NCBI RefSeq assembly: GCF_003990645.1
Contig: NZ_RYZK01000002.1
Span: 1 to 64,000, forward strand
Origin: Shimia sediminis
GTDB taxonomy: Bacteria > Pseudomonadota > Alphaproteobacteria > Rhodobacterales > Rhodobacteraceae
DNA length: 64,000 nt
Direction of reading: 5' to 3'
The position numbers and the translations under genes were made by a program. The stretch's first letter is position 1. The number at the start of each line of letters is the position of its first letter. Below the pieces are notes generated by a model. That model ran no database searches. It was not told the origin of the DNA and worked only from the letters and a program-made list of their open reading frames with translations. Positions 45,039-52,933 of this stretch are shown piece by piece.

Positions 45039-46127
45039 ATGAAATCCAAAGTGACAGCATTGGCGATCTCCGCCGCGCTGGTGGCGCCATCTGCTTTTGC
45101 GCAGGAAATGACCATCGTGTCATGGGGCGGCTCTTATTCAAAGTCGCAACAGCTGGCTTATCACGAGCCCTACACCGCCAAGACCGGCATCACTATCATC
45201 AATGATGACAGCTCGGCAGAAGCCGTGGCCAAAATCCGCGCGATGAACGAAGCCGGCAACGTGACCTGGGATGTGGTCGACGTTGTGGCCTCGGACGCGA
45301 TGCGTCTGTGTGACGAAGGTCTTGCGGAAGAGCTGGACCATGATGCCGTTCTGGCAGCCGCACCTGACGGCACTTCGGCCACCGAAGACTTTGGTGACCT
45401 GATCGTCAGCGACTGCTTTGTACCGCAGATCGTGTACTCGACCACTTTCGGGTATCGTACCGACATGGTCGGTGACACTCCACCATCGTCGATCTGCGAT
45501 GTCTTTGACCTGGAGAAGTATCCCGGCAAGCGTTCGCTGCAAAAGCGTCCGATCGACAACATGGAGTGGGCTCTGTACTGCGACGGCGTTGCCAAGGAAG
45601 ACATCTATGACGTGCTGGGCACCCCCGAAGGTGTTGAGCGTGGTCTGGCCAAACTGGACACCATCAAAGACAGCGTTGTCTGGTGGACTGCAGGCGCGGA
45701 AACCCCGCAGCTGCTGGCTGACGGTGAAGTTGTGATGGGGTCGACCTTTAACGGTCGTCTGTTCTCGGCCATTGCTGAACAGGGCCAGCCGATCGGCATG
45801 CTCTGGGACATGCAGTCCTTTGACCTTGATGGCTGGATCATTCCTGCCGGTCTGAGCGACGAGCGCAAGCAGCGCGCGCTGGAGTATCTGTTCTTTGCAA
45901 CCGACACTCAGCGTCTGGCAGATCAGGCCAAGTACATCTCGTACGGTCCGGCCCGCAAATCGTCGGCTCCGCTGGTTGGCAAGCACGCCAGCCTCGGCAT
46001 CGACATGGCGCCTCACATGCCAACCGACCCGGCCAACGCTGGCAACGTGCACATCTATGACTACGAATGGTGGGCCGACAACCGCGATGATCTGGACGCA
46101 AAATTCCAGGCATGGCTGGCCAAATAA
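45039..46127 (+). CDS. Polyamine-type ABC transporter substrate-binding protein (PotD/PotF-like)
   Basis: Periplasmic receptor of 362 aa. The Sec signal peptide is residues 1-22 (MKSKVTALAISAALVAPSAF, then AQ). MTIVSWGGSYSKSQQLAYHE and the YEPYTAKTG-type opening are typical of the SBP_bac_8/PotD group; VVDVVASDAMRLCDEGLAEE and DGWIIPAGL follow. AAGGAGAG precedes ATG 45039. The following creatinase suggests creatine or another guanidino compound as ligand. A hairpin follows the gene, which would favour higher receptor expression. Confidence 0.92.
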   Translation: MKSKVTALAISAALVAPSAFAQEMTIVSWGGSYSKSQQLAYHEPYTAKTGITIINDDSSAEAVAKIRAMNEAGNVTWDVVDVVASDAMRLCDEGLAEELDHDAVLAAAPDGTSATEDFGDLIVSDCFVPQIVYSTTFGYRTDMVGDTPPSSICDVFDLEKYPGKRSLQKRPIDNMEWALYCDGVAKEDIYDVLGTPEGVERGLAKLDTIKDSVVWWTAGAETPQLLADGEVVMGSTFNGRLFSAIAEQGQPIGMLWDMQSFDLDGWIIPAGLSDERKQRALEYLFFATDTQRLADQAKYISYGPARKSSAPLVGKHASLGIDMAPHMPTDPANAGNVHIYDYEWWADNRDDLDAKFQAWLAK

Positions 46128-46147
46128 GTCGACTCGAAACACCGTGG

Positions 46148-46166
46148 AAAGGCGCCCTGCGCCTTT
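46148..46166 (+). terminator. Stem-loop after receptor gene
   Basis: AAAGGCGC pairs perfectly with GCGCCTTT around a CCT loop, 21 bases after the receptor stop, with T-rich sequence built into the descending arm. It may partly terminate transcription or protect the receptor mRNA before the permease genes. Confidence 0.55.
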
Positions 46167-46236
46167 TCGCACCACTCTGAAAAGAAACAAGCCGGATCAA
46201 AAAGCCGGCACTTCAGACAAAGAACGGGGACCATCA

Positions 46237-47508
46237 ATGAGCGACACAACCCAATCGGGCCCGGTACTGGCCGCTGACGGAACGCCATTGAAACGCAGCT
46301 TGAACCGCGCACTGCGCTTGCAAAAAATGCGCGCATTGGCGTTGATTGCCCCGCTGCTGCTGTTTGTTTTGCTGACTTTCATTATCCCAATCGGACAAAT
46401 GCTGTTCCGGTCGGTCGAGAATGATATTGTCGCCACCACCCTGCCAAGGACCGTCGTCGCGTTGCAGTCGTGGGATGCGGCCTCGGGCGTGGCGCCTGAC
46501 GAAGCGGTCTATACCGCGCTTGCAGCTGACCTGCATGACGCCGCCAAGGCCAAGACCCATACACGTGTCGGCAGCCGCCTGAACTATGAAACGCCTGGCA
46601 TCAGCTCGCTGTTCCGCAAGGCTGGTCGCAAGGCCAAGAAGTGGGATGTTGAGGCGGACGGCCCTTTCAAGGAACAGTTCATCAAGATTGCCAAGGGCTG
46701 GGGCGACCCGGATGTGTGGCGCACAATCCAGACTTATAGTCCGAAATACACCAATGGATACTTCCTGAACGCGGCCGACATGCAAAAGGGCGCAGACGGA
46801 GCCGAGATCCGACCCGAGTCCGAACGCATCTACATCACCCTGTTCAAACGCACGCTGATCATGTCGCTGATTATCACCGGCTCGTGTATCGTGCTGGCCT
46901 ATCCGGTGGCGTGGATTCTGGCGAACCTGCCCGCGGCCAAGGCGAACCTGTTGATGATCCTCGTACTCTTGCCGTTCTGGACATCACTGCTGGTACGGAC
47001 CTCGGCCTGGAAAGTCATGTTGCAGCAACAGGGGGTCATCAATGATGTGCTCGTCTGGCTGGGACTTGTGGCGGATGACGCGCGGCTGGTGATGATCAAC
47101 AACCAGCTGGGGACCATCATTGCGATGACGCATATCCTGCTACCCTTCATGATCCTGCCGATGTATTCGGTGATGCAGACCATCCAGCCGACCTATCTGC
47201 GTGCGGCCAAATCGATGGGCGCAACCAACTGGACGGCATTCTGGCGGGTTTATTTCCCGCTGTCGGTGCCGGGTATCGGGGCGGGCTCAATCCTCGTCTT
47301 CATCCTGTCCATCGGCTACTACATCACGCCGGAACTGGTTGGCGGCACCAAAGGTGTCTTCATCTCGAACCGGATCGCCTTCCACATCTCGAGCTCGCTT
47401 AACTGGGGTCTGGCCGCAGCACTGGGCAGTATCCTGCTGGCGGTCGTGCTGATCCTCTACTGGGCCTATGACAAGATCGTAGGCATCGACAACGTGAAAC
47501 TGGGATAA
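46237..47508 (+). CDS. Polyamine-type ABC transporter permease (PotB-like) with long insertion
   Basis: First membrane subunit, 423 aa, clearly longer than the usual 280-310. After the first membrane span (ALALIAPLLLFVLLTFIIPI) there is an extra hydrophilic stretch of about 130 residues (to IRPESERIYITLFKR), presumably periplasmic, before the five remaining spans. The EAA loop is TYLRAAKSMGATNWTAFWRV. ATG 46237 follows GGGG and gives MSDTTQSGPVLAADG; the frame is open upstream only because it overlaps the receptor gene out of frame. Confidence 0.9.
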   Translation: MSDTTQSGPVLAADGTPLKRSLNRALRLQKMRALALIAPLLLFVLLTFIIPIGQMLFRSVENDIVATTLPRTVVALQSWDAASGVAPDEAVYTALAADLHDAAKAKTHTRVGSRLNYETPGISSLFRKAGRKAKKWDVEADGPFKEQFIKIAKGWGDPDVWRTIQTYSPKYTNGYFLNAADMQKGADGAEIRPESERIYITLFKRTLIMSLIITGSCIVLAYPVAWILANLPAAKANLLMILVLLPFWTSLLVRTSAWKVMLQQQGVINDVLVWLGLVADDARLVMINNQLGTIIAMTHILLPFMILPMYSVMQTIQPTYLRAAKSMGATNWTAFWRVYFPLSVPGIGAGSILVFILSIGYYITPELVGGTKGVFISNRIAFHISSSLNWGLAAALGSILLAVVLILYWAYDKIVGIDNVKLG

Positions 47509-47513
47509 GAAAA

Positions 47514-48725
47514 ATGGCTGCACTCACACCCATCTCGCGTAAACCCATGTCTCTGGTTCTGCCGACAATTGCGGCAGCCGGAGGCTTCCTGGGCATCTTT
47601 GTCGGCGCCTCCAATGGCAGCACCCTCATGGGGCTGGTCATCGGGGCGGTCGTGGTCGCCGCATTGGGGCTGTTCTTTATCGGCGTGCTGAAGAACGAAC
47701 AGCTTTCCAAGTGGATCTCAATTGTGCTGGTCGCCGTGGCGGGCTTTGTTCTTGGCGGTATTCCCGGCTTTATTCTGGGTGCCATCTTTGGCTGGTTCTT
47801 CCACTGGTTTACCTACTGGCTTTATGAGGGTCGCTACCGCGCGCGCCTCTTGCCCTATCTCACTCCGGGACAAGTGCTGTGGCACTATTCGTTTCTGGTG
47901 ATCTGTGGCGCGATCTTTGTATTCCTCATCACGCCGATCCTCGTGGTGATGCCGCTCAGCTTCAACGCGCAGGACTTTTTCACCTTTACGCCCGAGATGC
48001 TGCGGTTTGATCCGGAAGGCTATTCGCTGAAGCACTACCGTGACTTTTTCACCAACAACGAATGGCAGCGGTCGTTCAAGAACTCACTACTGATCGCACC
48101 GATTGCGACAGTGATCTCAGTCAGCCTCGGTACGCTGGCGGCCATCGGCCTGTCACAGTCGCACGTGCCGGGACGCCGCGCCATCATGGCAATCCTGATC
48201 TCGCCCATGATCGTGCCGCTGATCATCTCGGCCACTGGCATGTTCTTTTTCTACTCGGATATCGGCAACTGGCTCGAAGGCACATTGGGTCTGCCCAAGA
48301 CCTTTGTCGGCTATGTCAAAGTGGTTCTGGCGCATGCGGTGCTGGGTATTCCCTTTGTCATCATCACAGTGACCGCCACGCTGGTTGGCTTTGACCGTTC
48401 GCTGACGCGAGCAGCGGCCAACATGGGTGCGAACCCGGTCACCACCTTTTTCCGGGTGCAGATGCCTCTGATCCTGCCCGGCGTGATTTCGGGTGGTTTG
48501 TTTGCCTTTATCACCTCGTTTGATGAAGTGGTTGTTGTGCTGTTCATCGGATCCGCCAGCCAGAAGACTCTGCCTTGGCAGATGTTCACCGGTCTGCGCG
48601 AGCAGATCAGCCCGACCATCCTGGCCGTGGCGACGATCCTTGTGGTGATTTCGATCGCATTGCTGACTACCGTGGAACTGCTGCGCCGTCGTTCAGAGCG
48701 GCTGCGGGGCATGTCTCCGTCTTGA
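47514..48725 (+). CDS. Polyamine-type ABC transporter permease (PotC-like) with extra N-terminal membrane segments
   Basis: Second membrane subunit, 403 aa, about 120 longer than usual. The added N-terminus is glycine-rich and hydrophobic (LPTIAAAGGFLGIFVGASNG; VAGFVLGGIPGFILGAIFGW), likely three short spans. The conserved permease core then starts near LLPYLTPGQVLWHYSFLVIC, with EAA loop SLTRAAANMGANPVTTFFRV. It begins five bases after the PotB-like stop. Both permeases being enlarged suggests a distinct transporter subgroup. Confidence 0.9.
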   Translation: MAALTPISRKPMSLVLPTIAAAGGFLGIFVGASNGSTLMGLVIGAVVVAALGLFFIGVLKNEQLSKWISIVLVAVAGFVLGGIPGFILGAIFGWFFHWFTYWLYEGRYRARLLPYLTPGQVLWHYSFLVICGAIFVFLITPILVVMPLSFNAQDFFTFTPEMLRFDPEGYSLKHYRDFFTNNEWQRSFKNSLLIAPIATVISVSLGTLAAIGLSQSHVPGRRAIMAILISPMIVPLIISATGMFFFYSDIGNWLEGTLGLPKTFVGYVKVVLAHAVLGIPFVIITVTATLVGFDRSLTRAAANMGANPVTTFFRVQMPLILPGVISGGLFAFITSFDEVVVVLFIGSASQKTLPWQMFTGLREQISPTILAVATILVVISIALLTTVELLRRRSERLRGMSPS

Positions 48726-48764
48726 CGCGAATCTCTTGATGATTTAGCGCTGTACATGCGTGTC

Positions 48765-48861
48765 GGAGCGCGATGGCGTCGCGCTCCACTAAGGCCGCCC
48801 CTGTCCTGAACGCCGGGACTTGTGGCCGGACCTGACAGACCCTGTCCGGCCCTTGGACAGG
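48765..48861 (+). promoter_or_regulatory. Structured leader upstream of creatinase with alternative hairpins
   Basis: Three stems can be drawn. P1: GGAGCGCGA (48765-48773) with TCGCGCTCC (48779-48787). P2: GGCCGGAC (48824-48831) with GTCCGGCC (48844-48851). P3: CCTGTCC (48841-48847) with GGACAGG (48855-48861). P2 and P3 share 48844-48847 and exclude each other, and P3 covers most of the ACAGGAG ribosome site (48857-48863). This is the layout of a translational on/off switch, though G+C-rich sequence can form such stems by chance. Confidence 0.45.
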
Positions 48862-48870
48862 AGAAGCGCA

Positions 48871-50094
48871 ATGCTCGACCAAACCCAACGACCCGAGTTT
48901 TTCACCTCGCACAATGGTGAGAAGGCCCCTTTGCCGTTTTCAAAAGGCGAATATGACCGCCGTCTCGCCAAGCTGCGCGCGGTCATGGCGGCACGGGATA
49001 TTCCCGTGGTGCTGCTGACCTCGATGCAGAACATCGCCTATTACTCGGGGTTCCTTTATTGCAGCTTTGGCCGCGCCTATGGCTGTGTTGTCACGCAGGA
49101 CGCCTGCACAACTGTGTCGGCCAATATCGACGCTGGTCAACCCTGGCGGCGCTCGGTTGAAGACAACGTCATCTACACCGACTGGAAGCGCAACAACTAC
49201 TGGCGTGCAGTGGTCGAGCTGGCCGGAGGCACGCCGGGTCGTGTTGGCATCGAAGGCGACCACATGACCCTCGCTGCACGTGACCTGGCGATGGAGTTCC
49301 TAGGCTCACCAGAGTTGGTGGATATCGCCCCCGCGACGATGGCGGCGCGCATGGTGAAATCCGCCGAAGAGATCGCGCTGATCAAAGGTGGAGCCCATAC
49401 CGCAGACGTCGGCGGTGCAGCGATCCACGCAGCGATCCGTGAAGGCGCAACGGAGATCGACATCGCCATGGCAGGCCGCGACGCGATGGACCGTGAAATC
49501 GCCCGCGCCTATCCCGAAGCCGAATACCGCGATACTTGGGTCTGGTTCCAGTCCGGCATCAACACCGACGGTGCCCACAACCCGGTGACCAAACGCGCGT
49601 TGGAGAAAGGCGATATTCTGTCGCTGAACACCTTCCCGATGATCTCGGGGTATTACACAGCGCTGGAACGTACCTTGTTCCTGGGCGAACCGGATGCAGC
49701 CTCGCTGAAGATGTGGGAGGCCAATGTCGCAGCGCATGAGCTGGGCCTGAGCCTGATCAAACCCGGCGCGACCTGTTCGGGCATCACGGCAGAGATCAAC
49801 CGCTTCTTTGAGCAGGAAGGACTCTTGCAGTATCGCTCGTTCGGCTACGGCCACAGTTTCGGTATTCTCAGCCACTACTACGGCCGCGAGGCAGGTCTGG
49901 AGCTGCGTGAGGATATCGACACGGTGCTGGAACCCGGCATGGTGGTCTCCATCGAGCCGATGATCTGGATTCCCGAAGGTCAGCCCGGTGCTGGCGGCTA
50001 CCGCGAACATGACATTCTGGTCGTGGGAGAAGATGGCGCCGAGAACATCACCGGCTTTCCCTATGGGCCCGGTCACAACATCATTAACGCGTAG
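48871..50094 (+). CDS. Creatinase (creatine amidinohydrolase)
   Basis: Hydrolyses creatine to sarcosine and urea. The 407-aa product (family about 404) matches Pseudomonas-type creatinase: YYSGFLYCSFGRAYGCVVTQ, SANIDAGQPWRRSVEDNVIY, WVWFQSGINTDGAHNPVT with the catalytic His (residue 236 here, His232 in the Pseudomonas enzyme), SGYYTALERTLFLG, FGYGHSFGILSHYYGREAGL and MVVSIEPMIWIPEGQPGAGG. The M24 metal ligands are absent, as expected for creatinase. ATG 48871 has AGGAG eight bases upstream. The PotABCD-type importer just upstream is the likely creatine uptake system. No sarcosine oxidase or urease is in the window. Confidence 0.95.
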   Translation: MLDQTQRPEFFTSHNGEKAPLPFSKGEYDRRLAKLRAVMAARDIPVVLLTSMQNIAYYSGFLYCSFGRAYGCVVTQDACTTVSANIDAGQPWRRSVEDNVIYTDWKRNNYWRAVVELAGGTPGRVGIEGDHMTLAARDLAMEFLGSPELVDIAPATMAARMVKSAEEIALIKGGAHTADVGGAAIHAAIREGATEIDIAMAGRDAMDREIARAYPEAEYRDTWVWFQSGINTDGAHNPVTKRALEKGDILSLNTFPMISGYYTALERTLFLGEPDAASLKMWEANVAAHELGLSLIKPGATCSGITAEINRFFEQEGLLQYRSFGYGHSFGILSHYYGREAGLELREDIDTVLEPGMVVSIEPMIWIPEGQPGAGGYREHDILVVGEDGAENITGFPYGPGHNIINA

Positions 50095-50494
50095 TTTTGG
50101 TGTGCTTGCCCAAGGTTTTAGCACCGCTCACGGGTTTTGACGTAAGATTTGGGCGCCTTGGCCACTCCTAGTGGTTACTCATGCTGTTATGACTATCACA
50201 AACAGAAAAGGCACCGGAGACGGTGCCTTTTCTTTGGTGTGACCGGCTCTGCACTGACAAGGTATCTGGCTAATCCACATCCCCAGTTTCACAGCATCAA
50301 ATTTCTGGTGGGAAAAGGCTCTCGTTCTCGAACAGACCGTGGCTGCGCGCATCCCTCCGCAAAGATCAAGCGCAGCGACCCAGTCGAAAAGGGTGCAGAT
50401 TTCTGAGCCGTGTGTACTGGGGTCTCTGGCATGGACTTTGATTTAATTTAAGGCAATCATGAAGTATTACCCCTTGCTTCAGGACGTCTGAAAT
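50095..50494. other. 400-base intergenic region after creatinase
   Basis: Holds the strong terminator at 50204-50233 and, near its end, an A+T-rich stretch (GATTTAATTTAAGG around 50438-50452) that probably contains the promoter of the LysR gene. No gene is seen. Confidence 0.6.
50204..50233. terminator. Strong rho-independent terminator after creatinase
   Basis: A perfect 13-bp stem, AGAAAAGGCACCG (50204-50216) with CGGTGCCTTTTCT (50221-50233), closed by a GAGA loop. The arms carry A-runs and T-runs, so it could act in both directions. It lies 110 bases after the creatinase stop and ends the importer-creatinase unit. Confidence 0.88.
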
Positions 50495-51400
50495 TTGGCA
50501 GTCAAACTCGAAATGCTGAAATGCTTCTCTACAGTGGCACAGCACGGCAGCCTTGCGGATGCGGCAGAAGCCCTGGGCCGGACGCCTTCGGCCGTGTCGA
50601 TGATGTTGAAGCAATTTGAAGATCACGTTGGCTCGCCGCTTTTTGAAACTGGGCGTAAATCACGCCTGACCGCCGTGGGTGCCTTGATCTTTGAAGAGGC
50701 CCAGCGCGGCGTTCGCCACTTTGAGAACACGGTCGCGGTGATCGAAGGTATTTCCCGGTCCGAAATGGGGTATCTTCGCCTGGCGGTCACACCTTCGGTG
50801 GCCGCGACCATTCTGCCACCGGTGATCCATGCTTTTACCGCCAATCACCCGAAGGTGCAGATCGACATTCGCGACATGGACTCAGCAGCAATTACCAATG
50901 AGTTAATCCGCGAGCGGGCAGATATTGGCATTGGATCCTTGCCCGAGATTGATGGCATGGCACGCGTCGAGTTGTTCAGCGACGCTTTTGGAGTTGTTTG
51001 CCGCAAGGATGATCCGCTGGCTCGGGACTGGGATCAACTGACCTGGAGCCATATGGCGGACGTCGTGCTGATTGCAAACGGGCTGTGCGATACGATCACT
51101 GATCCGGACTTTGAGGAGATCTTGTCCCGATCCCGTCTGCGAGTGCCTAACACCACCTCTTTGTTGTCATTGGTGCGTGAAGGCGTAGGCATCACCGTAC
51201 TGCCTCGTATGGTTTTGTCAGAGCGCCAGGGCGATCTCGTGTTCCTACCGCTCACGGACCTGACGGCGCGGCGAAAGGTTGAGGCCGTCTCTGCACCGGC
51301 ACACTTACTGATGCCTGCCGCCCGCGCCTTTCTGAGCACATTGTCTGAAACGGTGCGAGACAACAAACACAAGGAAAAACCCATAATTCAGAAAATTTGA
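50495..51400 (+). CDS. LysR-family transcriptional regulator
   Basis: A 301-aa regulator with an N-terminal winged helix-turn-helix (FSTVAQHGSLADAAEALGRT; PSAVSMMLKQFEDHVGSPLF) and a LysR substrate domain (LRLAVTPSVAATILPPVIHA; LLSLVREGVGITVLPRMVL). The TTG start at 50495 gives MAVKLEMLKCFSTVAQ and has AGGA upstream; ATG 50513 is an alternative. It is co-oriented with and 84 bases before the aldehyde dehydrogenase operon, so it may control it; a palindrome lies in that gap. Confidence 0.9.
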   Translation: MAVKLEMLKCFSTVAQHGSLADAAEALGRTPSAVSMMLKQFEDHVGSPLFETGRKSRLTAVGALIFEEAQRGVRHFENTVAVIEGISRSEMGYLRLAVTPSVAATILPPVIHAFTANHPKVQIDIRDMDSAAITNELIRERADIGIGSLPEIDGMARVELFSDAFGVVCRKDDPLARDWDQLTWSHMADVVLIANGLCDTITDPDFEEILSRSRLRVPNTTSLLSLVREGVGITVLPRMVLSERQGDLVFLPLTDLTARRKVEAVSAPAHLLMPAARAFLSTLSETVRDNKHKEKPIIQKI

Positions 51401-51408
51401 AAATATCA

Positions 51409-51422
51409 TCAGAAGTTTCTGA
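51409..51422. promoter_or_regulatory. Palindrome upstream of aldehyde dehydrogenase operon
   Basis: TCAGAAGTTTCTGA is a 6+6 inverted repeat with a GT centre, 62 bases upstream of ATG 51485, in an A+T-rich gap. Outer copies ATTCAGA (51386-51392) and TCTGAAT (51426-51432) repeat the same half-site. A binding site for the adjacent LysR regulator is plausible but unproven. Confidence 0.42.
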
Positions 51423-51484
51423 GTGTCTGAATCTTCGTCTTCGCATATGTCAGTGGTAACAATCGCGCATTAAAAGGAAGTACC

Positions 51485-52933
51485 ATGCAGGAAACAGGCC
51501 GCAATTTGATCGCAGGCGAGTGGGTCTCCGGGATCTCGGAAGTCGAAAACCGCAACCCGTCGGATCTGTCTGATGTTGTGGGCGTGTTCGCGCAGGCCAG
51601 CGCGGATCAGCTGCACGATACGTTGACCGCTGCAGCCCGTGCGCAAACCGAATGGGCCGCTTACGGAATGGAGCGCAAACAGGGCGTTCTGATGGCAATT
51701 GGCACTGAGCTGATGGCCCGCGCCGAAGAGCTGGGTACTTTGCTCAGCCGGGAAGAAGGCAAGCCGCTGGCCGAAGGCAAAGGCGAGGTGTTCCGAGCTG
51801 GTCAGTTCTTTACATATTACGCAGCAGAGTGTCTGCGCCAGCTTGGCGAGAACGCAGACAGCGTGCGCGAGGGCGTTGAGATTGACGTTCGGCGCGAGCC
51901 GGTTGGCACCGTGGCAATCATCTCGCCGTGGAACTTCCCTACAGCCACGGCCTCGTGGAAGATCGCGCCGGCGCTGTGCTATGGCAACGCCGTGGTCTGG
52001 AAACCGGCCAACATCACCCCGGCCTCTGCCGTCGCTCTGAGCGAGATCATCAACCGTCAGGACATTCCCAAAGGGCTTTTCAGCCTGGTGATGGGATCGG
52101 GACGCGATATTGGGCAACAGCTGGTGGAAAGCCCGATGGTCAATGCAATTTCCTTCACCGGGTCTGTCCCGGTGGGCAAAGGCATCGCCTCGGCAGCCAT
52201 CCAGAACCTGACCAAGGTACAGATGGAAATGGGCTCGAAAAACGCGCTCGCCGTGATGGATGACGCTGACCTTGATCTGGCTGTAACGCTGGCACTGGGC
52301 GGAGCTTTTGGCGGTACGGGCCAGAAATGCACGGCATCGTCACGGCTGGTGGTGCATGAAGCTGTGCATGATGCCTTTGTTGAGAAACTGGTGGCGGGCA
52401 CGCAGGCCATGAAGGTTGGCCACGCGCTGCAGGAAGGCACGCAGATGGGACCAGTGGTCAGTCAGCAACAGCTGGACGAAAACCTGGCCTATGCCGCGCT
52501 CGGCCAATCCGAAGGCGCCGAGCTGGCCTGCGGTGGTGTACGGCTCGAAATGCCACACGAAGGTTTTTACATGTCACCGGGTGTATTTCTGAACACCACC
52601 AACGATATGCGCATCAACCGCGAAGAAATGTTTGCGCCGCTCACAAGCGTCATCAAGGTTGGCAGCTACGACGAAGCGCTGAGCGTCGTGAATGACACCA
52701 ACTTCGGCCTGACCTCGGGCATCGTGACCACATCGCTTGCGCGGGCGACACATTTCCGTCGCAACGCACGGACCGGCGTTGTTACCGTGAACCTGCCTAC
52801 CGCAGGCACTGACTACCACGTGCCCTTTGGCGGGCGCGGTGACAGCTCTTATGGTCCCCGCGAACAGGGCAAGGCAGCGGCCGAGTTCTACACCACGGTC
52901 AAAACCGCCTACATCAGCGCAGGACCTGTCTGA
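51485..52933 (+). CDS. Aldehyde dehydrogenase (2-oxoglutarate-semialdehyde/succinate-semialdehyde type)
   Basis: NAD(P)-dependent dehydrogenase of 482 aa. It has GTVAIISPWNFPTATASWKI, the catalytic Glu in VQMEMGSKNALAVMDDADLD, catalytic Cys in GGTGQKCTASSRLVV and VPFGGRGDSSYGPREQG near the C-terminus. The EMGSKN and GQKCTASSR forms are those of the alpha-ketoglutaric semialdehyde dehydrogenase branch. AAGGAAG precedes ATG 51485. Its TGA overlaps the ATG of the dipeptidase gene by one base, so they are cotranscribed. Exact substrate unknown. Confidence 0.88.
   Translation: MQETGRNLIAGEWVSGISEVENRNPSDLSDVVGVFAQASADQLHDTLTAAARAQTEWAAYGMERKQGVLMAIGTELMARAEELGTLLSREEGKPLAEGKGEVFRAGQFFTYYAAECLRQLGENADSVREGVEIDVRREPVGTVAIISPWNFPTATASWKIAPALCYGNAVVWKPANITPASAVALSEIINRQDIPKGLFSLVMGSGRDIGQQLVESPMVNAISFTGSVPVGKGIASAAIQNLTKVQMEMGSKNALAVMDDADLDLAVTLALGGAFGGTGQKCTASSRLVVHEAVHDAFVEKLVAGTQAMKVGHALQEGTQMGPVVSQQQLDENLAYAALGQSEGAELACGGVRLEMPHEGFYMSPGVFLNTTNDMRINREEMFAPLTSVIKVGSYDEALSVVNDTNFGLTSGIVTTSLARATHFRRNARTGVVTVNLPTAGTDYHVPFGGRGDSSYGPREQGKAAAEFYTTVKTAYISAGPV

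Noticed and set aside
45138-46190. Minus-strand 350-codon frame opposite the receptor gene
   Set aside because: The opposite strand encodes a full signal-peptide-bearing receptor; this frame has no ribosome site or recognisable motif.
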